Below, one piece after another: positions 41,597 through 50,020 of a stretch of DNA of 51,722 bases. Below the pieces are notes generated by a model. The model was given only the letters and a program-made list of their open reading frames with translations, was not told where the DNA came from and searched no databases. Position numbers and translations under genes: made by a program. The stretch's first letter is position 1. Every line of letters starts with the position of its first letter. Source of the DNA: Sphingomonas sp. (lineage in GTDB: Bacteria > Pseudomonadota > Alphaproteobacteria > Sphingomonadales > Sphingomonadaceae); NCBI RefSeq assembly GCF_026460985.1, contig NZ_JAPKNM010000017.1:1-51722 (forward strand), in the 5' to 3' direction.

Positions 41597-42355
41597 ATGT
41601 CGGAACTCCCGAAAAGCCATCCCCTTGTGGTCGCACCGGAACAATGGGAGGCGGCGCGCGCGGCGCTGCTCGTCAAGGAGAAGGCGCATACGCGCGCCCG
41701 CGACGCGCTGGCGGCCGAGCGGCGCCGGATGCCGTGGATGGCGGTCGAGAAGGACTATGTCTTCGAGGGCCCCGACGGGGAGGTGCGGCTGCTCGACCTG
41801 TTCGCTGGGCGGCGCCAGCTGATCGTCTATCGGGCGTTCTTCGAGCCGGGCGTGTTCGGCTGGCCCGACCATGCCTGCCGCGGCTGCTCGCTGGGCGCCG
41901 ATCAGGTGAGCCATCTCGCGCATCTGAACGCGCGCGACACGACGCTCGTCTATGCCTCGCGCGCGCCGCAGGCGGACATCGCGCGATTGAAGGCGCGGAT
42001 GGGCTGGGAGATGCCCTGGGTCACGATCACCGACGATTTCGACAAGGATTTCGGGGTAGACGAGTGGCACGGCCACAATGTCTTCATCCGCGACGGCGAG
42101 CGGATCTACCGCAGTTATCTCATCAACAATCGCGGCGACGAGGCGATGGGGACGGTGTGGAGCTATCTCGACCTGACTCCGCTCGGCCGGCAGGAAGTGT
42201 GGGAGGATTCGCCCGAAGGCTATCCGCAGACGCCGACGTACAAATGGTGGAACTGGCACGACAATTACGAAGCCGAGGCCGCGCCCGATCCCAAATGGGT
42301 GGAAGTGTCGGACGCCGGCGAGGCCGCCTTCCGCAACGCCGACACCGCGTCATGA
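41597..42355 (+). CDS. DUF899 family thioredoxin-like protein
   Basis: The 252-aa protein matches DUF899: an N-terminal helix (HPLVVAPEQWEAARAALLVK, RRMPWMAVEKDYVFEGPDGE), then LLDLFAGRRQLIVYRAFFEP and the cysteine pair region HACRGCSLGADQV, then LVYASRAPQADIARLKARMG and a conserved C-terminus with WNWHDNYEA. The fold is thioredoxin-like with a C-x2-C pair (CRGC). No enzyme activity has been firmly assigned to the family. ATG 41597 is preferred; a GTG two codons upstream is possible. Confidence 0.9.
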   Translation: MSELPKSHPLVVAPEQWEAARAALLVKEKAHTRARDALAAERRRMPWMAVEKDYVFEGPDGEVRLLDLFAGRRQLIVYRAFFEPGVFGWPDHACRGCSLGADQVSHLAHLNARDTTLVYASRAPQADIARLKARMGWEMPWVTITDDFDKDFGVDEWHGHNVFIRDGERIYRSYLINNRGDEAMGTVWSYLDLTPLGRQEVWEDSPEGYPQTPTYKWWNWHDNYEAEAAPDPKWVEVSDAGEAAFRNADTAS

Positions 42356-42615
42356 ACGTGCGCCGCGCCGCCGACTGGCTGGGGCTGGCAGCGGCGCCCG
42401 GCTTCGCGCTGATGGCGCTGCTCACTGCGCTCAGCGGTGACGCGGCGGAGATGCTCTGCGGCGCGATGTCGCCGTTCGGCGGCATGGTGCCGATGTACCT
42501 GCTGATGAGCGTCTTTCATGCCGGGCCATGGCTCCGGCTCGCTGCTCAGGCGTCGCGCAGTCCCAGCCCGATCGCGGCGCGGGCCTGTTCGGATTCCGAC
42601 GAGACCACCGGATAG
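42352..42615 (+). CDS. small membrane protein at the end of the ArsR operon (87 aa)
   Basis: The frame starts with ATG overlapping the DUF899 stop (ATGA) and gives MNVRRAADWLGLAAAPGFAL, one clear membrane helix, then a second hydrophobic segment (SPFGGMVPMYLLMSVFHAGP). The C-terminal 20 residues run antisense over the 3' end of astD and look like poor protein sequence, so a few residues may be the result of sequence drift. The 4-bp overlap supports a real gene. The function is unknown. Confidence 0.6.
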   Translation: MNVRRAADWLGLAAAPGFALMALLTALSGDAAEMLCGAMSPFGGMVPMYLLMSVFHAGPWLRLAAQASRSPSPIAARACSDSDETTG

Positions 42616-43961
42616 GCGCAGTAATCCGCGGCGTAATAGGCGCTGGGGCGGTGGTTGCCCGACCAGCCGACCCCGCCGAAGGGCGCCGAGGAGGAGGCGC
42701 CGTTGGTGGGGCGGTTCCAGTTGACGATGCCGGCGCGGATGTTCGCCCAGAACTGGTCGTAGAGCCGCGGATTCTGGCTCACCAGCGACGCCGACAGGCC
42801 GTAGCGCGTATCGTTGGCCTCCGCGATCGCCTCCTCGAAGGTCGCCTTGCGATAGATCTGGAGCACTGGGCCGAACAGTTCGACATCGGGCTTGTCGTTG
42901 GCCTGGGTCATGTCGATCAGGCCGGGAGTGAGGAAGGGCCGGCTCTCGATCGGGCGCTCCATGTGCTTGAGCGGGCGCCCGCCCATCGTCGACAACGCGA
43001 GGAAGCTCTCGGTGAGCATGTCGGCGGCGTCGTTGTCGATCACCGGGCCCATGAAGGGCGCGGGGTCGGCATGCGGCTCGCCGATGATCAGGCGGCCGAT
43101 CAGCTTGTTGATCTCGACCATCAGCGGATCGAAGAGGTTCTGGTCGACGATCAGCCGGCGCGCGGCGGTGCAGCGCTGGCCCGCGGTGGTGAAGGCCGAC
43201 TGGATGACGAGCACGGCGGCCGAATAGAGATCGGGCGTGTCCCAGACGACGATCGGGTTGTTGCCGCCCATCTCGAGCGCGAGGATCTTCTCGGGCCGCG
43301 TCGCGAACTGGCGGTTGAGCGCGATCCCGGTATTGGCCGAGCCGGTGAACAGCAGCCCGTCGATATCGGGATGCGCGGCGAGCGCCTTGCCCTCGTCCGG
43401 GCCGCCGATCAGCAGGCGGATGCAGCCCTCGGGAATGCCGGCGGCGTGGAAGCAATCGACGAGGAACGCGCCGCTCGCGGGGGTCTTCTCCGAAGGCTTG
43501 AACACCACCGCATTGCCGGCGAGCAGGGCGGGGACGATGTGGCCGTTGGGAAGGTGCGCCGGGAAGTTGTAGGGGCCGAGCACCGCGAGCACGCCGTGCG
43601 GCTTGTGCCGCAGCGCGAGCCGCGTGTTCATCGGCGCCTCGATCCGGCGCTGGCCGGTGCGCTCGGAATAAGCGGTGATCGAGATGTCGACCTTGCCGAT
43701 CACGGTCTCGACCTCGGTGCGCGCCTCCCAGAGCGGCTTGCCGGTCTCGCGCGCGAGCAGGTCGGTGAAGGCGTCGGCCTTTTGCCGGACGACGTTGGCG
43801 AAGCGCCGGAGCGCCTCGATCCGGTAGGTGAGCGGGCGCGCGGCCCATTCGGCCCAGCTGCGCCGCGCATGCGCGACCTCGGCGTCGACGTCGCCGACCT
43901 TCTGGCGCCAGAGCACGGCGCCCGTTGCCGGCTCGGTGGAGATGATTTCCGTTCCCGGCAT
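42546..43961 (-). CDS. astD: succinylglutamate-semialdehyde dehydrogenase
   Basis: AstD is the NAD-dependent aldehyde dehydrogenase of the arginine succinyltransferase (AST) pathway. The 471-aa protein has the ALDH glutamate block ALEMGGNNPIVVWD, the catalytic-cysteine block AFTTAGQRCTAARRL and the C-terminal NWNRPTNGASSSAPFGGVGW, a run typical of AstD rather than generic ALDHs. The start MPGTEIIS at 43961 is chosen; an ATG 11 codons upstream is less likely. No astA, astB, astC or astE gene is adjacent, so pathway assignment rests on family resemblance. It overlaps the convergent small membrane gene by 70 bp. Confidence 0.88.
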   Translation of the reverse strand: MPGTEIISTEPATGAVLWRQKVGDVDAEVAHARRSWAEWAARPLTYRIEALRRFANVVRQKADAFTDLLARETGKPLWEARTEVETVIGKVDISITAYSERTGQRRIEAPMNTRLALRHKPHGVLAVLGPYNFPAHLPNGHIVPALLAGNAVVFKPSEKTPASGAFLVDCFHAAGIPEGCIRLLIGGPDEGKALAAHPDIDGLLFTGSANTGIALNRQFATRPEKILALEMGGNNPIVVWDTPDLYSAAVLVIQSAFTTAGQRCTAARRLIVDQNLFDPLMVEINKLIGRLIIGEPHADPAPFMGPVIDNDAADMLTESFLALSTMGGRPLKHMERPIESRPFLTPGLIDMTQANDKPDVELFGPVLQIYRKATFEEAIAEANDTRYGLSASLVSQNPRLYDQFWANIRAGIVNWNRPTNGASSSAPFGGVGWSGNHRPSAYYAADYCAYPVVSSESEQARAAIGLGLRDA

Positions 43962-44051
43962 TATATTCTGCTGATGTCCCCGGAAGTATGGCAATGCTCT
44001 TGCCCGAAATGGAGAAGGGTTGCCAACCCCCCGGCGGCGTTATGTCGCGAG

Positions 44052-44175
44052 ATCCTCCCCCGGAGGGGGAGGGGGACCGCGAAGCGGTGGAGAGGTAGTC
44101 TCCCCAAGCCGTGTCGCCTGTGGAGAATACCCCTCCGTCGCGCTACGCGCGCCACCTCCCCCTCCGGGGGAGGAT
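44052..44175. repeat. CCTCCCC-type inverted repeat after selO
   Basis: Arms ATCCTCCCCCGGAGGGGGA (44052-44070) and TCCCCCTCCGGGGGAGGAT (44157-44175) are near-perfect complements enclosing about 86 bp. The right arm abuts the selO stop codon (44176-44178), so it would form the 3' end of the selO mRNA and separate it from astD upstream. Confidence 0.8.
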
Positions 44176-45528
44176 TTAGCGGAGCGCTTCGCCCATTCTG
44201 CGGATCGCCGCGACCTTCGCGTTGAGGCGCGACCAGTCGTCGTCGCGCGCGATCGCCGCCCAGATGTCCTCGACCTCGTCGATCAGCATCGCGCAAGGGG
44301 CGTCGCCGGACCAGTAAGCGTGGTCGCGCCCCTTGCGCGGGGCGTAGTGCGCGAGTTGCGCGCGGAGGTCGGCAAAGGGTTCGCCGTAGCTGGGCGGAAG
44401 CTTGCCGCCGAAGCCGTGGAAGAAGAAGCGGTCGATCGGGGTGCCCGTCTCGACCAGCGCGCGCTCGATCGCGCCGACCAGCGGCCGGTCGTGCTCCACG
44501 CCGCGCGGGACGAGGCCGAGCCGCCACAGCATCGCCTCGGCAACCTCGCGCTGGAAGGCCTCGGGGAACACGTCCATCGCTTCGACCAGCGGTTCCTCCT
44601 CGGCGATCAGCCGGAGCGAGCTGGCGAGCTGCATCACGTCCCAATAGATCGCCTCGGGCTGGCGGCCGAACGAATAGAGCCCGGCCTGGTCGAAATAGGC
44701 GGCGATGAAGCCGGGATCCCAGGTCGGGGCGAAGCGCCAGGGGCCATAGTCGAAGCTCTCGCCGGTGACGTTGATGTTGTCGCTGTTGAGCACCCCATGG
44801 ACGAAGCCCGCGGCCATGAACCGGCCGGCCATGCGCGCGGTGCGCCGGGCGACATAAGCGAGAAGGCGCTGGGGGGCGTCGTCGCCGGGCTCCTCGCCGA
44901 AATAGTGGCGGAGCACATAGCCGGTCAGCCGCTCGATATTCTCCAGGTCCTGGAAATAAGCGAGCCGCTGGAAGGTGCCGATGCGGATATGGCCGTGGTT
45001 GAGCCGGACGAGCACTGCCGAGCGGGTGGGCGAGGGCTCGTCGCCGCGATGGAGCTCCTCGCCGGTCTCGATCAGCGAGAAGGTGCGCGAGGTCTCGACG
45101 CCCAGCCCCTCGAGCATCTCGGTGGCGAGGATCTCGCGGACGCCGCCCTTGAGCGTCAGCCGGCCGTCGCCGAAGCGGCTGTACGGCGTCTGGCCCGAAC
45201 CCTTGGTGCCGAGGTCCATCAGGCGGCCGCGCTCGTCGGTCATCTGCGCGAACAGGAAGCCGCGCCCGTCGCCGATCTCGGGATTGTACACGCGGAACTG
45301 GTGGCCGTGATAGCGCAGCGCCAAGGGCCGTTCGAGCGCGCCGGGGAGCGGCTCGAAACGCCCGAAATGCGCGATCCATTGCGCGTCGCTCAACTGATCG
45401 AGCCCGATCTGCGCCGCCGCGCGATCGTTGCGGAAGCGCAGGATCGCCTGGGGGAAACGCGCCGCGGGGACGGGATCGTAAAAGGCATCGCCGAGTTCGA
45501 GGATCGCCTGTTGCGGAGTGAAGTTCAT
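44176..45528 (-). CDS. selO: protein adenylyltransferase SelO (YdiU family)
   Basis: SelO is a pseudokinase-fold enzyme that AMPylates proteins and takes part in redox homeostasis. The 450-aa protein carries the family blocks: RYHGHQFRVYNPEIGDGRGF, GTKGSGQTPYSRFGDGRLTL with KGGVREILATEMLEGLGVET, NHGHIRIGTFQRLAYFQD, and HGVLNSDNINVTGESFDYGP with its conserved Asn and Asp residues. It is shorter than E. coli SelO (about 478 aa) and no selenocysteine or terminal Cys is present. The start ATG 45528 lacks a clear ribosome site and lies 18 bp from the divergent hydrolase start. Confidence 0.93.
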   Translation of the reverse strand: MNFTPQQAILELGDAFYDPVPAARFPQAILRFRNDRAAAQIGLDQLSDAQWIAHFGRFEPLPGALERPLALRYHGHQFRVYNPEIGDGRGFLFAQMTDERGRLMDLGTKGSGQTPYSRFGDGRLTLKGGVREILATEMLEGLGVETSRTFSLIETGEELHRGDEPSPTRSAVLVRLNHGHIRIGTFQRLAYFQDLENIERLTGYVLRHYFGEEPGDDAPQRLLAYVARRTARMAGRFMAAGFVHGVLNSDNINVTGESFDYGPWRFAPTWDPGFIAAYFDQAGLYSFGRQPEAIYWDVMQLASSLRLIAEEEPLVEAMDVFPEAFQREVAEAMLWRLGLVPRGVEHDRPLVGAIERALVETGTPIDRFFFHGFGGKLPPSYGEPFADLRAQLAHYAPRKGRDHAYWSGDAPCAMLIDEVEDIWAAIARDDDWSRLNAKVAAIRRMGEALR

Positions 45529-45546
45529 GCGGCGATATGGGGACCG

Positions 45547-46416
45547 ATGGGCGAGCGGCGCAACTACAGCGATGGCTATTGGTGGTCGAAGGACGGCCTG
45601 CGCCTGCATTATCGCGATTATGCCGGCGCGGACGACAAGCCGCCGGTCCTCTGCTTCCCCGGCCTGACGCGCAACGCGCGCGATTACGAGGTGCTGGCGG
45701 GGCGGCTGGCGGGCGAACGGCGCGTGCTCCTCGTCGAGTTCCGCGGGAGGGGCGAGAGCGCCTATGCCAAGGATCCGATGTCCTATGTCCCGCTGACCTA
45801 TCTGCAGGACGTCGAGGCCCTGCTCGCCGAGCTGGCGATCGAGCGCTTCGTCGCGGTGGGCACCTCGCTGGGCGGCATCGTCACCATGCTGCTCGCGGCC
45901 ACCGACGGCGCGAAGCTGGCGGGCGTGGTGCTCAACGATGTGGGCCCGGAGCTCGATCCCGGCGGGCTGGCGCGGATCCGCACCTATGTCGGCAAGGCGG
46001 TGTGGCACCCGACCTGGATGCACGCGGCGCGCGGCGTCGCCGAGGGCAATGCCGATGTCTATCCGGGCTATGGCATCGAGGATTGGCTGCGCATGGCCAA
46101 GAGGCTGTTCCGAGTGAACAGCTCGGGCCGGATCGTGCTCGACTACGACATGAAGATCGCCGAGCCGTTCCGCGTGCCGGGCAACGAGGCGGGGCCGGAC
46201 ATGTGGCCGACCATCGACGCGCTCAAGGGCAAGCCGGTGCTGATCGTGCGCGGCGAACGTTCGGACATATTGAGCGCCGAGACCGCGGCGAAGATGCTCG
46301 CGCGGGTGCCCGGCGCGAAGCTGGTGACGGTGCCGGGCGTGGGGCATGCGCCGACGCTCGACGAGCCCGAGGTGGTGGCGGCGATCGAGCGGTTGCTGGG
46401 GAAGGTGACGGCGTAG
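45547..46416 (+). CDS. alpha/beta hydrolase
   Basis: The 289-aa protein has an alpha/beta-hydrolase fold: YWWSKDGLRLHYRDYAG, the oxyanion region LCFPGLTRNARDYEVL, EFRGRGESAYAKDP, nucleophile elbow GTSLGGIVTML, acid region VRGERSDIL and catalytic His in GVGHAPTLDEP. There is a cap domain between strands 6 and 7. The substrate is unknown; esterase or lactonase activity is typical of the group. ATG 45547 fits the conserved start and faces the selO ATG across 18 bp. A palindromic repeat follows the stop directly. Confidence 0.92.
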   Translation: MGERRNYSDGYWWSKDGLRLHYRDYAGADDKPPVLCFPGLTRNARDYEVLAGRLAGERRVLLVEFRGRGESAYAKDPMSYVPLTYLQDVEALLAELAIERFVAVGTSLGGIVTMLLAATDGAKLAGVVLNDVGPELDPGGLARIRTYVGKAVWHPTWMHAARGVAEGNADVYPGYGIEDWLRMAKRLFRVNSSGRIVLDYDMKIAEPFRVPGNEAGPDMWPTIDALKGKPVLIVRGERSDILSAETAAKMLARVPGAKLVTVPGVGHAPTLDEPEVVAAIERLLGKVTA

Positions 46417-46417
46417 C

Positions 46418-46492
46418 CGTCATCCCGGCGAAAGCCGGGATCGCGCGCCGCTCGCTCAGTCGCCTGAGGTCCCGGCTTTCGCCGGGATGACG
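46418..46492. repeat. perfect 23-bp inverted repeat (CGTCATCCC type)
   Basis: CGTCATCCCGGCGAAAGCC... at 46418-46440 has an exact reverse complement at 46470-46492, with 29 bp between. It starts two bases after the hydrolase stop and ends 24 bp before the glycosyltransferase start. It is the third member of the family also at 8.0 and 40.4 kb and may terminate transcription of the hydrolase gene. Confidence 0.9.
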
Positions 46493-46516
46493 ATATAGCT
46501 AAGCACCGCTTCCAAT

Positions 46517-47650
46517 ATGCCCATCCACATCCTTCACCTGCACTCCACCTTCAACCTCGGCGGCAAGGAATCGCGCGCCGTGCGGCTGATGAACGCGTTC
46601 GGCGACAGGGCGCGGCACACGATCGTCTCGGCGATGCCCGATCAGCTCAATGCACGCGATGCGATCGCCAGGGGGGTCAAGTACGAGATCGCGCAGAACC
46701 CGCCGCCGCTCTCCGGACGCCCCTCAGCCAAGCGCTATGAGGAGATCGCGCGGTTCATGCGGCGCTTCGATCTGGTGCTCACCTATAATTGGGGCGCGAT
46801 CGACGGGGTGATGGCGGCGCGCGTGTTCGGCAAGGGACTGCCGCCGATCGTCCACCACGAGGACGGCTTCAACCAGGACGAGGCCGAGCGGCTCAATCCG
46901 GTGCGCAACATGTATCGCCGCATCGCGCTGCCCGCGGCCAATGCGCTGGTCGTGCCGAGCCATGTGCTCGAGAAGGTCGCGGTGAAGCATTGGCGCCAGC
47001 CCGCTGGGCGCGTCCACCGCATCGCCAACGGCGTGGCGACCAAGCTTTATGCCGGCAAGCCCGATGCGAGCCTGATCCCGCAACTCGCGAACCGCCGCGA
47101 GGGCGAGGTGTTCATCGGCTGCGTCGCGGGTCTGCGGCCGGTCAAGGACCTGCCGATGCTGGTGCGTGCCTGCGCGGGCGTGAACGCGCGCTTCAAGCTG
47201 GTGATCCTGGGCGAGGGGCCCGAGCGGCAGAACATCCTGGATGCCGCCGAGGCGATGGCGATCGAGGACCAGCTGATCCTGCCCGGATTCCTCCCCGAGC
47301 CGCATCGCTATATGGGCCTGTTCGACATCTTCGCATTGTCGTCGAGGAGCGAGCAGGCGCCGATCTCGGTGATCGAGGCGATGGCGGCGGGGCTGCCGGT
47401 GGTCTCGACCCGGGTGGGCGACATTCCGGTGATGGTGGCGCCCGAGAACGAACCGTTCCTGGCGCCGCGGCACCACGAAGTCGACCTGCGTGACCGGATC
47501 GACACGCTGGCGCGGCATCCGGATTCGATGCGCTATATCGGCGGACAGAACCGGGAGCGCGCCCGTGCGTTGTTCGATGAGGCGCAGATGATCGCCGCTT
47601 ATGCGCGGCTTTATGGTGCAGCGATGGGACGCCCTGACGCATTGCAATAA
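46517..47650 (+). CDS. glycosyltransferase family 4 (GT-B fold)
   Basis: The 377-aa protein has a GT4 architecture: an N-terminal Rossmann domain with HILHLHSTFNLGGKESRAVR, and a C-terminal domain with VPSHVLEKVA, GCVAGLRPVKDLPMLVRACA, ILGEGPERQNIL, and the sugar-nucleotide motif SSRSEQAPISVIEAMAAGLP-V. The conserved EXXXXXXXE (EQAPISVIE) is intact. It probably adds a sugar to an exopolysaccharide, lipid or sphingolipid acceptor; neither donor nor acceptor is visible and no other polysaccharide genes are adjacent. No signal or membrane anchor. Confidence 0.92.
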   Translation: MPIHILHLHSTFNLGGKESRAVRLMNAFGDRARHTIVSAMPDQLNARDAIARGVKYEIAQNPPPLSGRPSAKRYEEIARFMRRFDLVLTYNWGAIDGVMAARVFGKGLPPIVHHEDGFNQDEAERLNPVRNMYRRIALPAANALVVPSHVLEKVAVKHWRQPAGRVHRIANGVATKLYAGKPDASLIPQLANRREGEVFIGCVAGLRPVKDLPMLVRACAGVNARFKLVILGEGPERQNILDAAEAMAIEDQLILPGFLPEPHRYMGLFDIFALSSRSEQAPISVIEAMAAGLPVVSTRVGDIPVMVAPENEPFLAPRHHEVDLRDRIDTLARHPDSMRYIGGQNRERARALFDEAQMIAAYARLYGAAMGRPDALQ

Positions 47651-47717
47651 CGATTGCTGCTCGCTTGTTGGCGGGTTTTGCGTATAGCGTTCCGCGAAAT
47701 TTCGGGCGGAGGTACAT

Positions 47718-49121
47718 TTGTTCAAGGGTTTGACCCCCATCAACTATAACGGTCGCGAAGTCTGGCCGCTGGTGGAGGGTGGCAAGGGGGTGGCTGCGAC
47801 CAACCACGCCAGTGCCGGCGCCTGGGCAGCGGCCGGCGGAATCGGCACCGTGAGCGCGGTCAATGCCGACAGCTATGATGCCGAGGGCAAGATCATCCCG
47901 CAGATCTACCGCGCGCTGACCCGGCGCGAGCGGCACGAGGAACTCGTCCAGTACGCGATCGACGGCGCGGTCGAGCAGGTCAAGCGCGCGTTCGAGATCG
48001 CCGGCGGCAAGGGCGCGGTGAACATCAACGTGCTGTGGGAGATGGGCGGCGCGCAGCGCGTGCTGCACGGCGTGCTCGAGCGCACCCGCGGCATGGTGGC
48101 GGGGGTCACCTGCGGCGCGGGCATGCCCTACAAGCTCAGCGAGATCGCAGCTTCGTACAATGTCAGCTATCTGCCGATCGTCAGCTCGGGCCGTGCCTTC
48201 CGCGCGCTGTGGAAGCGGGCTTATTCCAAGGCTTCGGAATGGCTGGCGGCGGTTGTCTATGAGGATCCCTGGCTCGCGGGCGGGCATAACGGCCTGTCCA
48301 ATGCCGAGGATCCCCTGGTCCCGCAGGATCCCTATCCGCGCGTCCGCGACCTGCGCACGACGATGCGCGAGGGCGGCATTTCGGACGACGTGCCGATCGT
48401 GATGGCGGGCGGCGTCTGGTACCTTCGCGACTGGAACGACTGGATCGACAATCCCGAGCTCGGCAAGATCGCGTTCCAGTTCGGCACGCGGCCCCTGCTC
48501 ACCAAGGAGAGCCCGATCCCCGAGGAGTGGAAGAACGAGCTGATGCAGCTGGAGGAAGGCGATATCCTGCTCCACCGCTTCTCGCCGACCGGCTTCTACT
48601 CGAGCGCGGTGCGCAATCCCTTCCTGCGCAACCTCGAGGCACGCAGCGAGCGGCAGATCGCCTATTCGACCGAGCATGCCGGCGATCACACCTTCCAGCT
48701 CGACGTGGGCGTGAAGGGCAAGAATTTCTGGGTGACGCGCAACGACCTGCTGCGCGCGCGCGAATGGTTCGGGCTCGGCTTCACCTCGGCGCTCAAGACC
48801 CCGGACAACACGCTCGTCTTCGTCAGCGAGGAAGAGAAGGGCGTGATCCGCAAGGATCAGGCCGACTGCATGGGCTGCCTCAGCCAGTGCCAGTTCTCGT
48901 CCTGGGCGGACACCGAGACCAACTCGACCGGCCGGCTCGCCGATCCGCGCAGCTTCTGCATCCAGAAGACGCTGCAGGACATCGCGCATGGCGGCCCGGT
49001 GCACGAGAATTTGATGTTCGCGGGCCACGGCGCGTACAATTTCAAGCGCGACCCCTTCTATTCGAACGGGTTCGTGCCGACGGTGAAGCAGCTGGTCGAC
49101 CGGATTTTGACGGGGGATTGA
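47718..49121 (+). CDS. nitronate monooxygenase-like FMN flavoprotein with a cysteine cluster, TTG start
   Basis: The 467-aa protein is a nitropropane dioxygenase/YrpB-type TIM barrel: GREVWPLVEGGKGVAATNH, GAVNINVLWEMGGAQRVLHG, GVTCGAGMPYKL, IVSSGRAFRALWKRAY, PIVMAGGVWYLRDWNDWI and FQFGTRPLLTKESPI. It is about 100 residues longer than ordinary nitronate monooxygenases. The extra C-terminal part contains C384-x2-C387-x3-C391-x22-C414 (DCMGCLSQC and SFCIQK), which resembles the iron-sulfur site of 2,4-dienoyl-CoA-reductase-type flavoenzymes. The TTG at 47718 has GGCGGAGG 5-12 bases upstream and no ATG fits better. The substrate is unknown. Confidence 0.85.
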   Translation: MFKGLTPINYNGREVWPLVEGGKGVAATNHASAGAWAAAGGIGTVSAVNADSYDAEGKIIPQIYRALTRRERHEELVQYAIDGAVEQVKRAFEIAGGKGAVNINVLWEMGGAQRVLHGVLERTRGMVAGVTCGAGMPYKLSEIAASYNVSYLPIVSSGRAFRALWKRAYSKASEWLAAVVYEDPWLAGGHNGLSNAEDPLVPQDPYPRVRDLRTTMREGGISDDVPIVMAGGVWYLRDWNDWIDNPELGKIAFQFGTRPLLTKESPIPEEWKNELMQLEEGDILLHRFSPTGFYSSAVRNPFLRNLEARSERQIAYSTEHAGDHTFQLDVGVKGKNFWVTRNDLLRAREWFGLGFTSALKTPDNTLVFVSEEEKGVIRKDQADCMGCLSQCQFSSWADTETNSTGRLADPRSFCIQKTLQDIAHGGPVHENLMFAGHGAYNFKRDPFYSNGFVPTVKQLVDRILTGD

Positions 49122-49130
49122 GACTATAAG

Positions 49131-49238
49131 AGCCCCTCCCCTTCCGGGGAGGGGTTGGGGTGGGGCTTGTCCGCGGGCGATGGGCTCGGTGAGACTTACA
49201 TGCCCCACCCCCAACCCCTCCCCTGAAGGGGAGGGGCT
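49131..49238. repeat. CCCCTCCCC-type inverted repeat
   Basis: Arms starting AGCCCCTCCCCTTCCGGGGA (49131-49166) and ending CCTGAAGGGGAGGGGCT (49202-49238) are complementary over about 35 bp with one small bulge, around a 35-bp centre. It fills most of the gap between the flavoprotein gene and the amidotransferase gene and belongs to the same broad class as the repeats at 37.3 and 44.1 kb. Confidence 0.85.
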
Positions 49239-49303
49239 TACTCTTGACCAGATGCAAGAATCCCTTGGCTGGCGGTTCGACCGGGTCTCTCTAGTCTGGC
49301 CGC

Positions 49304-49999
49304 ATGAAGACTGGTCTCATCATCCGCCACACGCCCTTCGAGGGCATCGCCGGGTTCCGCGAGCCGATCGAGGCGGCGGGCTATGTCCTCGATCGCGTCG
49401 ACGTCACCGATCCGGGCTTTGCCAACCTGGACTTCGAGGCGCCCGACCTGCTGCTGATGATGGGCGGCCCGATGGGCGTCTATGAGCGGGAGGCGCATCC
49501 CTGGATCGCGCACGAGCTCGAGCGGCTCGCCGAGCGGATCGCGCGCGGGCTGCCGACCTTGGGCGTGTGCCTGGGCGCGCAGATGATCGCGGCGGCGATG
49601 GGCGCGGAAGTCCGGCCGGGACCGGTGAAGGAGATCGGCTTCGCGCCGGTGACGCTCAACGATAGGGGCGCGGATTCGCCGCTCCGCCACGTGGCCAAGG
49701 TGCCGATGCTGCATTGGCATGGAGACACTTTCGATCTGCCCGATGGCGTCGAATTGCTCGCCTCGACCCCGTCCTATGCGCATCAGGCGTTCCGGCGCGG
49801 CTCTGAGCTGCTCGCGCTCCAGTTCCATGCCGAGATGGGCGAGGATCCGCGCTTCGAGGCGTGGATCGAGAACGGCCCAGCCTTCATCGCCGAGGCCGGC
49901 ACCTCGCCCGAGCGGCTGCGCGACGCGCACGGCGCGCATGGGCCCGCCGCGGTCGCCGCGGGGCAGGCGATGATCGCGGAGTGGCTCCGCGGCCTCTGA
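49304..49999 (+). CDS. class I glutamine amidotransferase-like protein
   Basis: The 231-aa protein has a stand-alone GATase1 fold: KTGLIIRHTPFEGIAGFREP, LLLMMGGPMGVYEREAHPWI, nucleophile Cys in GVCLGAQMIAAAMGAE, and the His/Glu of the triad in ALQFHAEMGEDPRFEAW. The GMP synthase ATPase domain is absent, so it belongs to the YLR126C/GuaA-glutaminase-like group whose substrate is often a gamma-glutamyl compound rather than a purine intermediate. No partner synthase is adjacent. ATG 49304 is the family start. Confidence 0.9.
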   Translation: MKTGLIIRHTPFEGIAGFREPIEAAGYVLDRVDVTDPGFANLDFEAPDLLLMMGGPMGVYEREAHPWIAHELERLAERIARGLPTLGVCLGAQMIAAAMGAEVRPGPVKEIGFAPVTLNDRGADSPLRHVAKVPMLHWHGDTFDLPDGVELLASTPSYAHQAFRRGSELLALQFHAEMGEDPRFEAWIENGPAFIAEAGTSPERLRDAHGAHGPAAVAAGQAMIAEWLRGL

Positions 50000-50020
50000 T
50001 CGTGCGGGCCGGAACGCGGC

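Noticed and set aside
44176..46347. 723-codon extended selO frame
   Set aside because: The extension upstream of 45528 is antisense to the hydrolase and has no similarity to SelO N-termini.
44020..46416. 798-codon plus-strand frame spanning the selO antisense and the alpha/beta hydrolase
   Set aside because: Only the last 289 codons encode a real domain; the first 500 are antisense to selO. The hydrolase start at 45547 matches the family, so this is not a fusion protein.
47718..49121. Selecting an ATG downstream for the flavoprotein instead of TTG
   Set aside because: The first ATG codons lie inside the barrel's conserved region, and a strong GGAGG ribosome site is placed correctly only for the TTG.
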